Assembly: GCA_030710605.1 (NCBI GenBank)
Contig: CP092880.1
Location: forward strand, 18,723,791-18,787,790
Direction of reading: 5' to 3'
Source of the DNA: Cordylochernes scorpioides
Taxonomy: Eukaryota > Arthropoda > Arachnida > Pseudoscorpiones > Chernetidae
DNA length: 64,000 nt
The position numbers and the translations under genes were made by a program. This document shows positions 23,526-34,219 of the stretch, piece by piece. The notes under the pieces were generated by a model that did no database searches, was not told the DNA's origin, and worked only from the letters and a program-made list of their open reading frames with translations. Numbering within the stretch: position 1 is the first letter of the stretch; each line of letters opens with the position of its first letter.

Positions 23526-23958
23526 CAGTATAATCTCCATGAGAGGACACTTGCACTAGAGGACACCTCTCTACAAAGGACAGTTTTCATTTGCAAAAAT
23601 AACATTTTTTTACTATTTAGCAACTCTCCGGTAAGAGGACACCTCTCCCTAAAGGACACTTTGGCTCTAAACACAAGGTAATAAGACCAAATCCAAATAA
23701 ATAAATAGTGTGTGACGTTTCGGTAACAGCGTTGTTACCATCTTCAGACAAAAGTACTGAATGAGAAATTTTACCACAGCATGTTTTTAAATAGTTACTG
23801 TTATCAAGTGTGTTACAACGCTGTTACCGAAACGTCACACACTATTTATTTATTTGGATTTGGTCTTATTACCTTGTGTTTATAATCTATAATCCAAATT
23901 GTGCCTTATCGACACTTTGGCTCTGCAATTAGGTGTTCTTTACAGAGAGGTTCTACTG
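23526..23958 (+). mobile_element. T family element split by a P element
   Basis: Its halves (23526-23668 and 23911-23958) flank a nested P element whose 14-bp target duplication GACACTTTGGCTCT lies within T sequence. This gives the relative age T older than P. The mirror copy at 50828-51260 has the same nesting. Confidence 0.75.
23669..23910 (+). mobile_element. P element nested in a T element
   Basis: 242 bp flanked by GACACTTTGGCTCT (23655-23668 and 23911-23924, 14 bp). In the mirror copy (50870-51117) the + strand core is CTGAAGA at 51039-51045, one T, stem GGTAACA/TGTTACC, then GAAACGTC ending at 51072. Confidence 0.8.
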
Positions 23959-24074
23959 TATTTGGATTTATTAGCTTGTTTAGTATCTTGTACAATTATG
24001 CAACCCCCGATCACACAGTAATATAATAGGTATTTATTTACATTCCAATTTACAGGAATGTTTAATAATATAAT

Positions 24075-24298
24075 AATAAAAATGCTCCAATGGCCCCCGA
24101 TTCTTGCAAAAGTCCAACCCCACCAGTGTGTGCAAGTAACCAAAACGGGGCTCTGGCACATTCGGCAAAGTCAAACTGCTTTTCACATGTGTAGACATAT
24201 GGTGCACTTACAGTAAAAGCAGTCGCCTACTTCTACCCACCATGATTATCATGACCTGTACCACATGTACTAGGGATAAGCCCAAAAAAAAAAAAAAG
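24075..24298 (+). repeat. Family N SINE, headless, A-tailed
   Basis: Body TGCTCCAATGGCCCCCGATT to the 3' end CATGTACTAGGGATAAGCC and a poly-A. The 5' tRNA part is missing. Mirror copy at about 50486-50710. Confidence 0.7.
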
Positions 24299-24447
24299 AA
24301 TGTTTTAACATTGGCCAACATGAGAGGTATCAATGTAGATGATGATAGATATCAGAATACAGAGTTCACATTCTACAGAGTATTCTTTGATATATCACAC
24401 CTTGTGTTTCTAATCTATCATACAAATTGTACCTTATCAAGCTAGTA

Positions 24448-24854
24448 TAGTAGAACCTCCCTGTAAAGGACACCCAATTGCAGAGCCAAAGTGTCCTTTA
24501 GGGAGAGGTGTCCTCTTACCGGAGAGTTGCTAAATTATAAAAATGGTAATTTTGGCGATGAAAAACTGTTCTTTGTAGAGAGGTGTCCTCTAGCGTGAGT
24601 GTCCTCTCATGGAGGTTCTATTGTATATCACACCTTGTGTTTCTAATCTATCATCCAAATTGTACCTTATCAAGATAGTATAGTAGAACCTCCCTGTAAA
24701 GGACATCTAATTGCAAAGCCAAAGTGTCCTTTAGGGAGAGGTGTCCTCTTACCAGAGAGTTGCTAAATTGTAAAAATGGTAAATTTTCAAATGAAAACTG
24801 TCCTTTGTAGAGAGGTGTCTGCTAGCAGGGTGTCCTCTCATGGAGGTTTTACTG
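24448..24854 (+). mobile_element. Two T family elements in tandem
   Basis: Two copies (about 24448-24623 and 24681-24854) are separated by about 57 bases of P-like tail text (TGTGTTTCTAATCTATCATC). The mirror pair is at about 49933-50106 and 50164-50340. Confidence 0.7.
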
Positions 24855-24884
24855 TATATCACACACCTTGTGTTTCTATTCTTT

Positions 24885-25056
24885 TGTCAAACCATATTCG
24901 AGAGGCACTACCTTCGATGATGAAGAGGACCTCAAAACCTGGCCCAACAAATTCTTCGACACCAGACCGGGCGATTTTTGGCGGAACAGCATCAACAAAC
25001 TAGTGGAACGTTGGGAGGAGGTCATAAATAATAACAGAGAATACATAATTGATTAA
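24885..25056 (+). pseudogene. Mariner transposase C-terminal remnant
   Basis: An open frame reading DFWRNSINKLVERWEEVINN NREYIID matches the conserved C-terminus of mariner transposases (FWxxGIxKLxxRWxxVIxxNGxYI). The catalytic DDD/E core is missing, so it is an old 3' fragment. Mirror copy on the minus strand at 49731-49902. Confidence 0.75.
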
Positions 25057-25250
25057 TTAATTGTTATAATTAATGTTTTTATATGTAAATAAAATTGTCA
25101 AATAAAACCGAACCAACTTTCTTTACAACCCAATATAATCAAACCTTATCTCAAGTTAGTATTTAAATTGCTGCCATTTTACCCAGGATTTTAAAGAAAT
25201 TGACCCAGTACATCAATTGTTCGACTCTAATATTGTAATTTGTTCAGCAG

Positions 25251-25312
25251 GTTTACTCCTCAACACCAACAGATCCTGTACATTGACCTGTCATCCTCTG
25301 TGGATACTCCAG
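25251..25312 (+). CDS. AKAP9-like: Exon G: FTPQHQQILYIDLSSSVDTP
   Basis: This 62-base exon follows TTGTTCAGCAG and precedes GTAATT. It enters in phase 2, completing AG|G after exon F, and leaves in phase 1. It encodes FTPQHQQILYIDLSSSVDTP. The exact phase fit with exons F and H and full conservation of the borders in the other arm support it as a real exon. Confidence 0.75.
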
Positions 25313-25355
25313 GTAATTCTCCTTCAGTCAGTTTCACTTCTCTTTTCTACAAGAA

Positions 25356-25500
25356 AATAAGACCTAATCCAAATAAATTAATAGTGTTTGACATTTCGGT
25401 AACAGCGTTGTTACCATCATCATGATGTGTTACCGAAATGTCACACACTATTAATTTATTTGGATTATTTTCTTGTAGCTTTAATCTATAATCCAAACTA
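25356..25500 (+). mobile_element. P variant with CTACAAGAAAATAAGACC ends
   Basis: A palindrome with different outer ends (CTACAAGAAAATAAGACCTA) but the same inner GTTTCGGTAACAGCGTTGTT-type core, about 45 bases after exon G. Mirror copy at about 49310-49440. Confidence 0.65.
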
Positions 25501-25888
25501 CCTTCATTTGCGGTGAATCCGTGGTAAATTTATGTATAATAAATTTTTTTTCCTCCAATTTACCCAGACTAATCTATTAGCTTGATTGTCTTTATATAAT
25601 TTTTCCTGTATATAAATATCATATTACCATTAAGGTACTATTACTGTTTTTCTTGCATGTATCCTACATTTCTGCTTGGAAAATCTGTATAAGACTTAAA
25701 GGTCTTAATAAAGCTTTTTGTTGTTGTTGTATAATCCAAATTGTGCTTCATTATTACTCTTTTCTTTTTTTGGATATTATCTTCTTAATTCAGCTATGCA
25801 ATTCTTGGACTATAAACTGGGCTTGTGTTTTTAGAATTGTTGCTCTCTCAAGAATATAAAAAATTGGCTGAAAAATAAATAATTTAAT

Positions 25889-26093
25889 TTGAGTCAAAAG
25901 GCGATCCATTAATTAAGATTATATAAAAGGGCGTACCTGGATCTGTAAAGAAAAAAAATATATATATTTTTCTCAAAATATTTCGACTGTACAATAAATT
26001 GATAAAGAGGGAGCAATCGCTCGAAATATTTTGAGAATTTTTTTTTTTTTTTTTTTTCCTTTACAGATCCAGGTACGCTCTTTTATATAAACC
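25889..26093 (+). mobile_element. R element: palindrome, left arm only
   Basis: A 205-bp hairpin with arms GGGCGTACCTGGATCTGTAAAG, split here as GGGCGTACCTGG and ATCTGTAAAG, and the reverse complement on the right. It is flanked by the 13-bp repeat TAAATAATTTAAT (25876-25888 and 26094-26106). The other arm near 48905 shows the empty site with one copy of the target. It contains GAGCAATCGCTCGAAATATT, a stem followed by GAAA. Confidence 0.75.
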
Positions 26094-26307
26094 TAAATAA
26101 TTTAATGTCGATTCATGTCTATACATGGAGAGGTATTTCAACATTTGAACTTACAAGGTGCCAGAGTCCCAATTGGTTACTTATATATAGTGAAGAGATT
26201 GGACTTGTATAATAACCAGTGATCATTGAAGCAATTTGTTAAGAATGTTCTAATGCAGGTTTTGAACCAAGCTCCTGATTATAGTTAGAATTCTAAACTA
26301 TCTAACA

Positions 26308-26550
26308 TGAAGGGTTGGTGGAAGGATGGTCTAAATCATTGGTTTTCGATCGCTAAGACCCAGGTTCGATTCCCGCATTGGACACTTTTTTTATGATTAA
26401 AAAAAAAAAAAAAATCTCCAATGGCCCCTGATTCTTGCAAAAGTCCAACCCACCAGCGAGTTCAAGTAACCAAACGGGGCTCTGGCATATTTGTAAGTGC
26501 AAAGTTGAACTGCTTTTTACATGTCTAGACATATGATGTACTTATAGTAT
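26308..26550 (+). repeat. Family N SINE with tRNA head
   Basis: Head GGTTGGTGGAAGGATGGTCT to CAGGTTCGATTCCCGCATTG (B box), T run, then the body. Truncated at the 3' end. Confidence 0.7.
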
Positions 26551-26782
26551 CGACAAGTTCTACAGGCCTGATACCCTAATAGGATTGAGTGGAGATAGGA
26601 AAGAAGACGTTGCACTATGAAATTGTATTTTTGGGACACCCTGCCTATCTATAGTTATTACAAAGGGAACTTCACACGAGGTATAAGGATTCTTTTTCAT
26701 GGAGATACTATCTCATAAGGTCAGTCACTCAGGAAGGTGGCTCTTCTATCTGCAGTGTCAGTTTAGGTAATGTTGTTTATAG

Positions 26783-27162
26783 CATGGATGGGTGCAGATA
26801 CGGTGAACCACAGGGTGTCTCCCTTGGTGGACCATGGGACATCTATGGAGCAGATACTGCCTTCGGTGGACCATGGGACATCTATGGAGCAGGCCCTGCC
26901 CTTGGTGGACAATGGGACATCTCCAGAGCAAGAACTGCCCTTGGTGGATCGTGCAACATCTATGGAGCAGGCCCTGCCCTCAGTGGACCATGGAACATCC
27001 ATGGATCAGGGCGTACTCTCGGTGGATCAAGGCACACAGGCAGACTACTCCCTGCTGCTTCAGGATCTCCATGCCATGTTCCAGAACAAGATGGAGGGGC
27101 TGGAGCAGCACTGGAAACAGCTGGTCCATGCTACGGGGTATCTCCAAGACAAGGTCCATAGG
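26783..27162 (+). CDS. AKAP9-like: Exon H: coding 13-residue repeat exon
   Basis: The acceptor TTGTTTATAG is followed by two bases that complete a codon begun in exon G. The exon then reads WMGADTVNH and tandem 13-residue units of the type VDHGTSMEQALPS, ending GTQADYSLLLQDLHAMFQNK and a helix to KVHR before GTGGGT. The 39-bp unit is imperfect. The other arm has exactly one more unit (419 against 380 bases) with frame kept. The repeat block is acidic/Ser-Thr rich and probably unstructured. No function is recognised for it. Confidence 0.75.
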
Positions 27163-27317
27163 GTGGGTGTTCTCTCCAATACACCTTAGTATTGTTTCTC
27201 CATTTTGAACCTGAAAGTTGATTTCTATAGAAGATGGGAGGAAACCTGGCTCAGTAATTCATAGTTTTTTTACTAGTTAATGTAGTCAAGATCTTGAAAG
27301 TAATAGTGTCTAGTTTT

Positions 27318-27628
27318 TATTTTGCTTATACCCAAGTACACGTGGTACAGGCCATGATAATCATGGTGGGTTGAAGTAGGCGACTGCTTTTACTGTAAGT
27401 GCACCACATATCTACACATGTGAAAAGCAGTTCGACTTTACACTTACCTTTGTGCCAGAGCCCCGTTTGGTTACTTACACTCACAGGTGGGGGTTGGATT
27501 TTTGAAAGAATCGGGGTCCATTGGAGCATTTTTTTTAAATCAGAAAAAAAGTGCCCAATGCGGGAATTGAACCCGGGTCGTAGCGGTCGAAAACCAATGG
27601 TTTAGACCATCCCTCCACCGACCCCTGT
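27318..27628 (-). repeat. Family N SINE, near full length
   Basis: Minus-strand copy between exons H and I: head GGGGTCGGTGGAGGGATGGT, B box GGGTTCAATTCCCGC, T run, body and 3' end GTACTTGGGTATAAGC. In the other arm the same SINE (46528-47145) is split by about 180 bases of unrelated DNA. Confidence 0.75.
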
Positions 27629-27689
27629 ATATAGGGTATATATTCTTATATATAGGTAGTGTAAGTTAAAGTAAATTGTTGTGTTGCAG

Positions 27690-27745
27690 CTGGAAGAACA
27701 CAAGCAGGTCCTGGAGACCAAGATCTTCAATAAACCAACCACCAA
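27690..27745 (+). CDS. AKAP9-like: Exon I: LEEHKQVLETKIFNKPTT
   Basis: The acceptor GTTGTGTTGCAG is strong and the donor is GTAACG inside ACCAAGTAACG, so an apparent TAA stop is spliced out. It enters in phase 0 and leaves in phase 2. The 56-base length, both borders and the phase chain to exon J are the same in the other arm. Confidence 0.7.
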
Positions 27746-28009
27746 GTAACGTCCATTGATTTCTTGGGAGTGTTTTTGCTCAACCTTTCTTTGATTTAAA
27801 GTTGTCTTCTCCCCATTTTATAGAGGAATGTTCCATCCTGGTTTAAAAATGTGGCTTCCTCTCTATTAAAATTCTATATTTACATAATGTTTTAATATAT
27901 ATAAGTATTAAAACATGAATATATTTTGTTTTTGTGTTTTTTTTTTTCTACCAAATAATATACATATCGATAGAGTATTTTAATATCAAAATATATAATA
28001 CAATATCTT

Positions 28010-28137
28010 GTTCAAATCTAAAAGCTTGAGGGATAAGTTTCTTTTGCAAATAAATATATTTCGAGCTTTCGGGCAAAAGAAACTCATCCCTCAAGCTTTT
28101 AGATTTGAACATTCTATTAAGGGATTAGCCTATTAAT
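28010..28137 (+). mobile_element. S element: hairpin with 11-bp target duplication
   Basis: A 128-bp element with arms TCTAAAAGCTTGAGGGAT and their reverse complement, flanked by TACAATATCTT (27999-28009 and 28138-28148). The loop region has CCCGAAAGCTCGAAATATAT when read on the minus strand. Present in both arms (mirror at about 46024-46150). Confidence 0.65.
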
Positions 28138-28469
28138 TACAATATCTTATTATGAATATCTTTGCTTATAAATCACATATTGAGGAATCTCTCAATACCA
28201 GTAGTTCACCCTCCCAAATATCAACAATAGCTCTTCTCTCAATCCTTAGGAAGTATAATGATCTTTTTTCCACAGCTTTTTTAAATTCTTTCTTATAAAT
28301 ATTTCTTATATCTTGAATTTAAGTCTGGTATCAACAATGGAATCTTTCAACCTTAGATAAATAATCCCAAATCCACTATGACATCTTTTAACCCTAGAGA
28401 AATAATATAATCTCAACAATGACATCTTTTAACCCTGAAGAAAATAATGGCATATTTCTTTGAAGAATC

Positions 28470-30500
28470 AGTCCAACATCAATGAATATTTAAACCTTGG
28501 AGAAGTAGCCCAGCATCAAAAATGGGATATTTTAAACCTTGGAGAAGTAACCCAGCATCAACAATGGGATATTTTAAACCTTGGAGAAGTAGTTCAGCAT
28601 CAACAATGGGATATTTAAACCTTGGAGAAGTAACCCAGCATCAAAAATGGGATATTTTAAACCTTGGAGAAGTAACCCAGCATCAACAATGGGATATTTT
28701 AAACCTTGGAGAAGTAGTTCAGCATCAACAATGGGGTATTTTAAACCTTGAAGAAGTAACCCAGCATCAACAACGGGATATTTAAACCTTGGAGTAGTTC
28801 AGCATCAATAATGGGATATTTAAACCTTGGATAAGTAGCCCAGCATCAACAACGGGATATTTTAAACCTTGGAGAAGTAACCCAGCATCAACAATAGGAT
28901 ATTTAAACCTTGGAGTAGTTCAGCATCAATAATGGGATATTTTAAACCTTGGTGAAGTAACCCAGCATCAACAATGGGATATTTAAACCTTGGAGAAGTA
29001 ACCCAGCATTAAAAATGGGATATTTTAAACCTTGGAGAAGTAACCCAGCATCAACAATGGGATATTTTAAACCTTGGAGAAGTAGTTCAGCATCAACAAT
29101 GGGGTATTTTAAACCTTGGAGAAGTAACCCAGCATCAACAATGGGATATTTAAACCTTGGAGTAGTTCAGCATCAATAATGGGATATTTTAAACCTTGGA
29201 TAAGTAGTTCAGCATCAACAATGGGATATTTAAACCTTGGAGAAGTAACCCAGCATCAACAATGGGATGTTTTAAACCTTGGAGAAGTAACCCAGCATCA
29301 ACAATGGGATGTTTTAAACCTTGGAGAAGTAACCTAGCATCAACAATGGGATATTTAAACCTTGGAGAAGTAACCCAGCATCAACAATGGGATATTTCAA
29401 CTTTGGAGAAGTAGCCCAGCATCAACAATGGGATATTTTAAACCTTGGAGAAGTAACCCAGCATCAACAATGGGATATTTTAAACCTTGGAGAAGTAGTT
29501 CAGCATCAACAATGGGGTATTTTAAACCTTGGAGAAGTAGTTCAGCATCAACAATGGGATATTTTAAACCTTGGAGAAGTAACCCAGCATCAACAATGGG
29601 ATATTTTAAACCTTGGAGAAGTAGTTCAGCATCAACAATGGGATATTTTAAACCTTGGTGAAGTAACCCAGCATCAACAATGGGATATTTTAAACCTTGG
29701 AGAAGTAGTTCAGCATCAACAATGGGGTATTTTAAACCTTGGAGAAGTAACCCAGCATCAACAATGGGATATTTTAAACCTTGGAGAAGTAACCCAGCAT
29801 CAACAATGGGATATTTTAAACCTTGGTGAAGTAACCCAGCATCAACAATGGGATATTTTAAATCTTGGAGAAGTAGCCCAGCATCAACAATGGGATATTT
29901 TAAACCTTGGAGAAGTAACCCAGCATCAACAATGAGATATTTTAAACCTTGGAGAAGTAGCCCAACCTCAACAACGAGATATTTTAAACCTTGGAGAAGT
30001 AACCCAGCATCAACAATGGGATATTTTAAATCTTGGAGAAGTAGCCCAGCATCAACAATGGGATATTTTAAACCTTGGAGAAGTAGTTCAGCATCAACAA
30101 TGGGGTATTTTAAACCTTGGAGAAGTAGTTCAGCATCAACAATGGGATATTTTAAACCTTGGAGAAGTAACCCAGCATCAACAATGGGATATTTTAAACC
30201 TTGGAGAAGTAGTTCAGCATCAACAATGGGATATTTTAAACCTTGGTGAAGTAACCCAGCATCAACAATGGGATATTTTAAACCTTGGAGAAGTAACCCA
30301 GCATCAACAATGGGATATTTTAAACCTTGGAGAAGTAACCCAGCATCAACAATGGGATATTTTAAACCTTGGTGAAGTAGCCCAGCATCAACAATGGGAT
30401 ATTGAAGTAGCCCAGCATCAACAATGGGATATTTTAAACCTTGGTGAAGTAACCCAGCATCAACAATGGAATATTTCAACCTTGGAGAAGTAGCCCAAAA
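28470..30500 (+). repeat. 42-bp minisatellite in intron I-J
   Basis: About 48 units built on GGGATATTTTAAACCTTGGA plus GAAGTAACCCAGCATCAACAAT. Because 42 is a multiple of three, long spurious frames appear on both strands. Interspersed 41-base units break them. It has no splice or start context of its own and is treated as intronic satellite. Confidence 0.95.
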
Positions 30501-31070
30501 ACAATGATGAGGAAATAGTCCGTGATCGAAAATGGCATTTTTCAGGATGAATCCTGCAATGGCAAGTTTCTCGTCCAAATCCGAAAAAATGAATAGTGTG
30601 TAACATTTAGGTAACAACGCTGTTACCATCACACACTATTTATATATTTAGATTTGATCTTATTATCATGTAGTTCTAATCTATAATCCAAATTGTGTAC
30701 CATATCATTTTATCTTGTTAAATGAATAGACAATATTTTCAAAAATCAAATTATATTCACAAAGTGTTGCTACATCTCCCCTATGTACCTGTTAGTGCTA
30801 CATCAGCAGTTACTCCATCAAGAGCTGTTGAACTCAATCTTCTTTTTTCTTTGGAAATCTCTCAAGGTAAAAGCATCTCTGCATTATCTCACATTCCTTC
30901 TCTTTTCCCTATTTTTTAATCATTTTTTAAAAATTATTTATTCAACCTTTATTTTAAATATAACATTCTGTTTGTTTTTTTAATTTTAAGTTTGTTTTTG
31001 TTTATTTAACCCCCTTCATTGGGTTGTGTATTCTTACCTACTGACTACTCATCCATCCCAACTTTTGTAG

Positions 31071-31115
31071 GGACTGGAGCGCAGAGACCCAAAATGAAAT
31101 GCAATCATGGCAACT
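31071..31115 (+). CDS. AKAP9-like: Exon J: 45-base micro-exon
   Basis: Acceptor AACTTTTGTAG and donor GTAAGT flank 45 bases that, joined in phase to exons I and K, read DWSAETQNEMQSWQ between a shared Lys and a shared Leu. It is too short to stand alone. It is called because the phases on both sides fit exactly with no stop and the mirror copy keeps it with one Met/Ile change. Confidence 0.65.
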
Positions 31116-31427
31116 GTAAGTTTTTTGTTTTGTTTTATTTATTTTATATTTTATTTCTCCTTTTCTCTCTTAATGATTTTTATTTCTCCTTTCTTTTTAC
31201 AATCCTTTCTTCCTTCTTCACTTGATTAATCCTCTTTGATTGGATTTTTTTGGATAACCTTTCCTCCCCCCCAAGCTGCTGCTTTTCTTTCTTTGCCATC
31301 ACAAGCTTTGAAGTAATAGTATAGCATTCTTTCTTCCTTCTCTAACAACACTGATGCTGCTGCTGATAATGGACTGATAATGGTATTCCTTCTATCTTTG
31401 TTGGTTTGGATTTTTAACCCTACATTG

Positions 31428-32200
31428 TGTTATAAGGTAATAAGACCAAATTCAGATTCAAGTAATAGTGTATGATGTTTCTGTGAGAGAGTTGTTACCA
31501 TCATCAGAAAAAAAGAATAAATGAGAAAATATATCACAGCATGTTCTTTTTTTTTTTTTGCTTATCCCTAGTACACGTGGTACAGGCCATGATAATCATG
31601 GTGGGTAGAAGAAGGTGACTGCTTTTACTGTAAATGCTTCAAATGTCTACACATGAGAAAAGCAGTTCGACTTTGCTTTTACAAATATGCCAGAGCCCCT
31701 TTTGGTTACTTGTACTTGCTGGTGGAGTTGTACTTTTGCAAGAATCGGGGGCCATTGGAGCATTTTTTTTTAAATCAGAAAAAAGTACTCAATGCAGGAA
31801 TTGAACCTGGGTCATAGAGGTCGAAAACCAACAGTTTAGATCATCCTTACACCCACCCCCTAGCATGCTCTTAAATAGTACTGTTATCAAGTGTTATTGT
31901 TGTTTCTTATCTCCTTGTGTAAAGATTATACAAATTCCACGAGTCCATGATTTCATGGAATGGGGTGTAGGGGTGCATCTTTCCTTGATCATGGGACTAT
32001 GATCAGCCACACCAGGCACTCAAGTGTACTAGTATGCACTAGTGCTATTTAAGAATATTCTGTGATATTTTTTCTCATTTATTCTTTTGTCTGATGATGG
32101 TAACAATGCTGTTACTGAAACATCACACACTATTTATTTATTTGGATTTAGTCTTATCACCTTGTAATTCTAATCTATAATACAAATTGTACCTTATAAT
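31428..32200 (+). mobile_element. P element split by a SINE and a LINE end
   Basis: The left half (31428-31545) and right half (about 32040-32200) of one P element flank a tRNA-headed SINE on the minus strand and a CAA-tailed LINE fragment. The right half has CTGATGATGG at 32091 followed by TAACAATGCTGTTACTGAAA. Mirror copy at about 42430-43190. Confidence 0.6.
31546..31862 (-). repeat. Family N SINE inside a P element
   Basis: A full minus-strand copy, poly-T/A end at 31546-31560, tRNA-like head near 31850. Mirror copy at 42757-43075. Confidence 0.75.
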
Positions 32201-32664
32201 CCTGCTTTGTGTTGTTGTTTGTAATCCTAAGCATGTACTACACTCATGGACAAAACTTAAGGAAGTTGTATCTTTTAGCATGTATATCAGGATTCAGACA
32301 TAACTTTGAAAGATATTTGATACAGTGATCTTTATTGAAGATTTACAAAATTGCCCCTGTCTCCTTAAGAAAATAGATTACCGGTAACTTCAAAGATTTT
32401 TCACTTTCTCAAGTTTTGTCCATGAGTGTTTATTTACAATTCACTCTCACCAATGTGTGTGTGTGTGCACTAAGTAAGTAAATAAATGTGTTCAGCAATT
32501 ATCAACAGTTACAAAATGATAAACATCTATAGATTTAATAATTATAATTATAATGTGTATATCTATAACATCCTGATGTTGGGTGCTGCGCTGCCTGAAA
32601 GTAAAGGAGTTCCATCTATGCTTCCTTTCTTCCTGTGGTGAATCTGTATAAGACTGGTGGTCTT

Positions 32665-32921
32665 CACAAGGTAATAAGACTAAATCCAAATAAATAAATA
32701 TTGTGTGACGTTTCGGTAACAGCGTGGGATAAAGATGGTAACAACGCTGTTACCGAAATGTCACACAATATTTATTTATTTGGATTTGGTCTTATTACCT
32801 TGTGTTGATTTAGCCATATTTCTATGCCATAGAACTGGGAGACTCATAACAGAATTGTACAGTTGTTGTACTTACCTCGATACAATCGTTTATAATCTAT
32901 AATCCAAATTGTGCCTTATCA
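32665..32921 (+). mobile_element. P element with ~80-base spacer before its tail
   Basis: The hairpin is followed by about 80 bases of unique text and then the family tail TATAATCTATAATCCAAATT. Flanked by GGTGGTCTT. The spacer shows that hairpin and tail are separable modules. Mirror copy at about 41692-41946. Confidence 0.65.
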
Positions 32922-32935
32922 ACGGGTGGTCTTAA

Positions 32936-33310
32936 TTGGATACTTTCAACAACCTATGTCCTGATATCAATTACTCTATGGAAGTAGATAACAACAAATC
33001 AATAAATTTCCTGGACATGAACTTATCATACAATAATAACAATATTACAACCTCTATATACAAAAAACCAACACATACAGGAACCTATTGGAGCACCTCA
33101 CAGCACCATTTCAGCCAAAAAGTAGGATTAGTAAAAGCTCTTATATATATATAGAACTTTTACACTCATTAATGATAGATTTAAAATAAATATAGAAATT
33201 AACAATATCAAAAAAGAACTAATCAATGAAGATTTTCCCATTAAATTGATAGATAGAATAATAGAAGACATGAATAAAGCTTTGTGTGTATATAACCACC
33301 AATTTAAATG
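32936..33310 (+). pseudogene. Penelope-like element RT remnant
   Basis: The frame NFLDMNLSYNNNNITTSIYK KPTHTGTYW and the following VGLVKAL match the conserved C-terminal RT block of Penelope-like retroelements (FLD...YRKPTHTxxYL...HH). A downstream stretch continues with KKELINEDFPIKLIDRIIED. Only this tail is present and it is broken. Mirror copy at about 41320-41677, minus strand. Confidence 0.75.
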
Positions 33311-33398
33311 ATCCTCTATGTATAAATAAACTACAACTCTCATCAATTGGGACATACTTCAGGAGAGTCATCAGTTCCAATTAACAGATTTGACATGT

Positions 33399-33793
33399 TG
33401 TTGTTGTTTCTTATCCCCTTGTGTAAAGATTACACGAATTCCATGAGTTCATGCTCCTCGAGCTGTTTTATGATGATTAAGGCCAGCTGCGAAACAAGCA
33501 GAATAACTCTGACAAATAAGCAGTTGCGGACCAACAGCAGTATTGTTAGAAGAGGAGTAGACCTCTTTAAAAATCCTGACTTCATCTGACCCGGTTGTTG
33601 GACCTCAGCAAGGATCCCACTCCAGGGATATGGAGGAGCTGCGTCTGTACTCATGTTAGAGTCGGCAGCAAAGGCATCTGCTTCCATGTTAGGAACGGCC
33701 TTAAACTACAGGCAAAGTCAGACTTTCACCAAAGTGTGCCTGGATCATGGTGCCATGATCAACGAAAGTTGCACCCCTACACCCCATTCCATG
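33399..33793 (-). repeat. CAA-tailed SINE with 13-bp target duplication
   Basis: 395 bp flanked by AGATTTGACATGT (33386-33398 and 33794-33806). The 3' part (GTGTAATCTTTACACAAGGG GATAAGAAACAAC repeats) is shared with the LINE fragments that encode PEHILACI, so this SINE probably borrows that LINE's machinery. It ends about 40 bases before exon K in both arms (mirror 40809-41215). Confidence 0.7.
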
Positions 33794-33834
33794 AGATTTG
33801 ACATGTGTTGGAGCTAACCCTGGGTACATGACAG

Positions 33835-34106
33835 GGAGGCAGCTGCACAGACCAACTCCCGTCTACTCCATGTCCTATCAGACCTGGTGAAGACTTTCCT
33901 GGACATGGAAGCAGAGATCAAGGCCCAGCTACACCGGCTGGGACTGGAAGCTCCAATGGACCCACCAGAGGAAGAAGTGGGGTCCAGGGAAGATCTCCTT
34001 CCAGACAGCCTGGAGCTGACTGAAGATGGTCCGGATCTGGTGACCCGGGACTGCTTCGCTGGACTTCCTCCGCCAGACATGGATGTGGGGGAGGATGTAG
34101 TGTTGG
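33835..34106 (+). CDS. AKAP9-like: Exon K: NSRLLHVLSDLVKT region
   Basis: This 272-base exon follows GGTACATGACAG and precedes GTGAGT. It reads EAAAQTNSRLLHVLSDLVKT, a helix to LHRLGLE, then an acidic Pro-rich tail ending MDVGEDVVLG. From memory AKAP9 has KANNRLLKILLEVVKT at the matching place. The acceptor lies about 40 bases downstream of a SINE (33399-33793). Near DLVT the two arms differ by two compensating one-base indels, giving different residues over about six codons. Confidence 0.8.
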
Positions 34107-34219
34107 GTGAGTCTGGCTGGCCTCTAGTCTGTCTGTAGTGTGAAACTGACCTTCTAGATTTGTGGCTCTCCTTAATTACTAAAATGAAATGGGGTTCTAT
34201 GCTGCTACTTTTTTTTGTA

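Noticed and set aside
27741-27750. Apparent stop codon ending the gene after NKPTTK
   Set aside because: The TAA overlaps a GTAACG donor. Using the donor gives an exact phase match to the next conserved exons.
29397-30632. A 411-residue minus-strand frame of 14-residue repeats
   Set aside because: It is a by-product of the 42-bp minisatellite, whose period is a multiple of three. The plus strand shows equally long frames and the mirror array does not keep it.
30795-30866. Possible exon AVTPSRAVELNLLFSLEIS before a GTAAAA donor
   Set aside because: Conserved in the other arm, but exons I and J already join in phase without it and it has no family resemblance. Left as intron.
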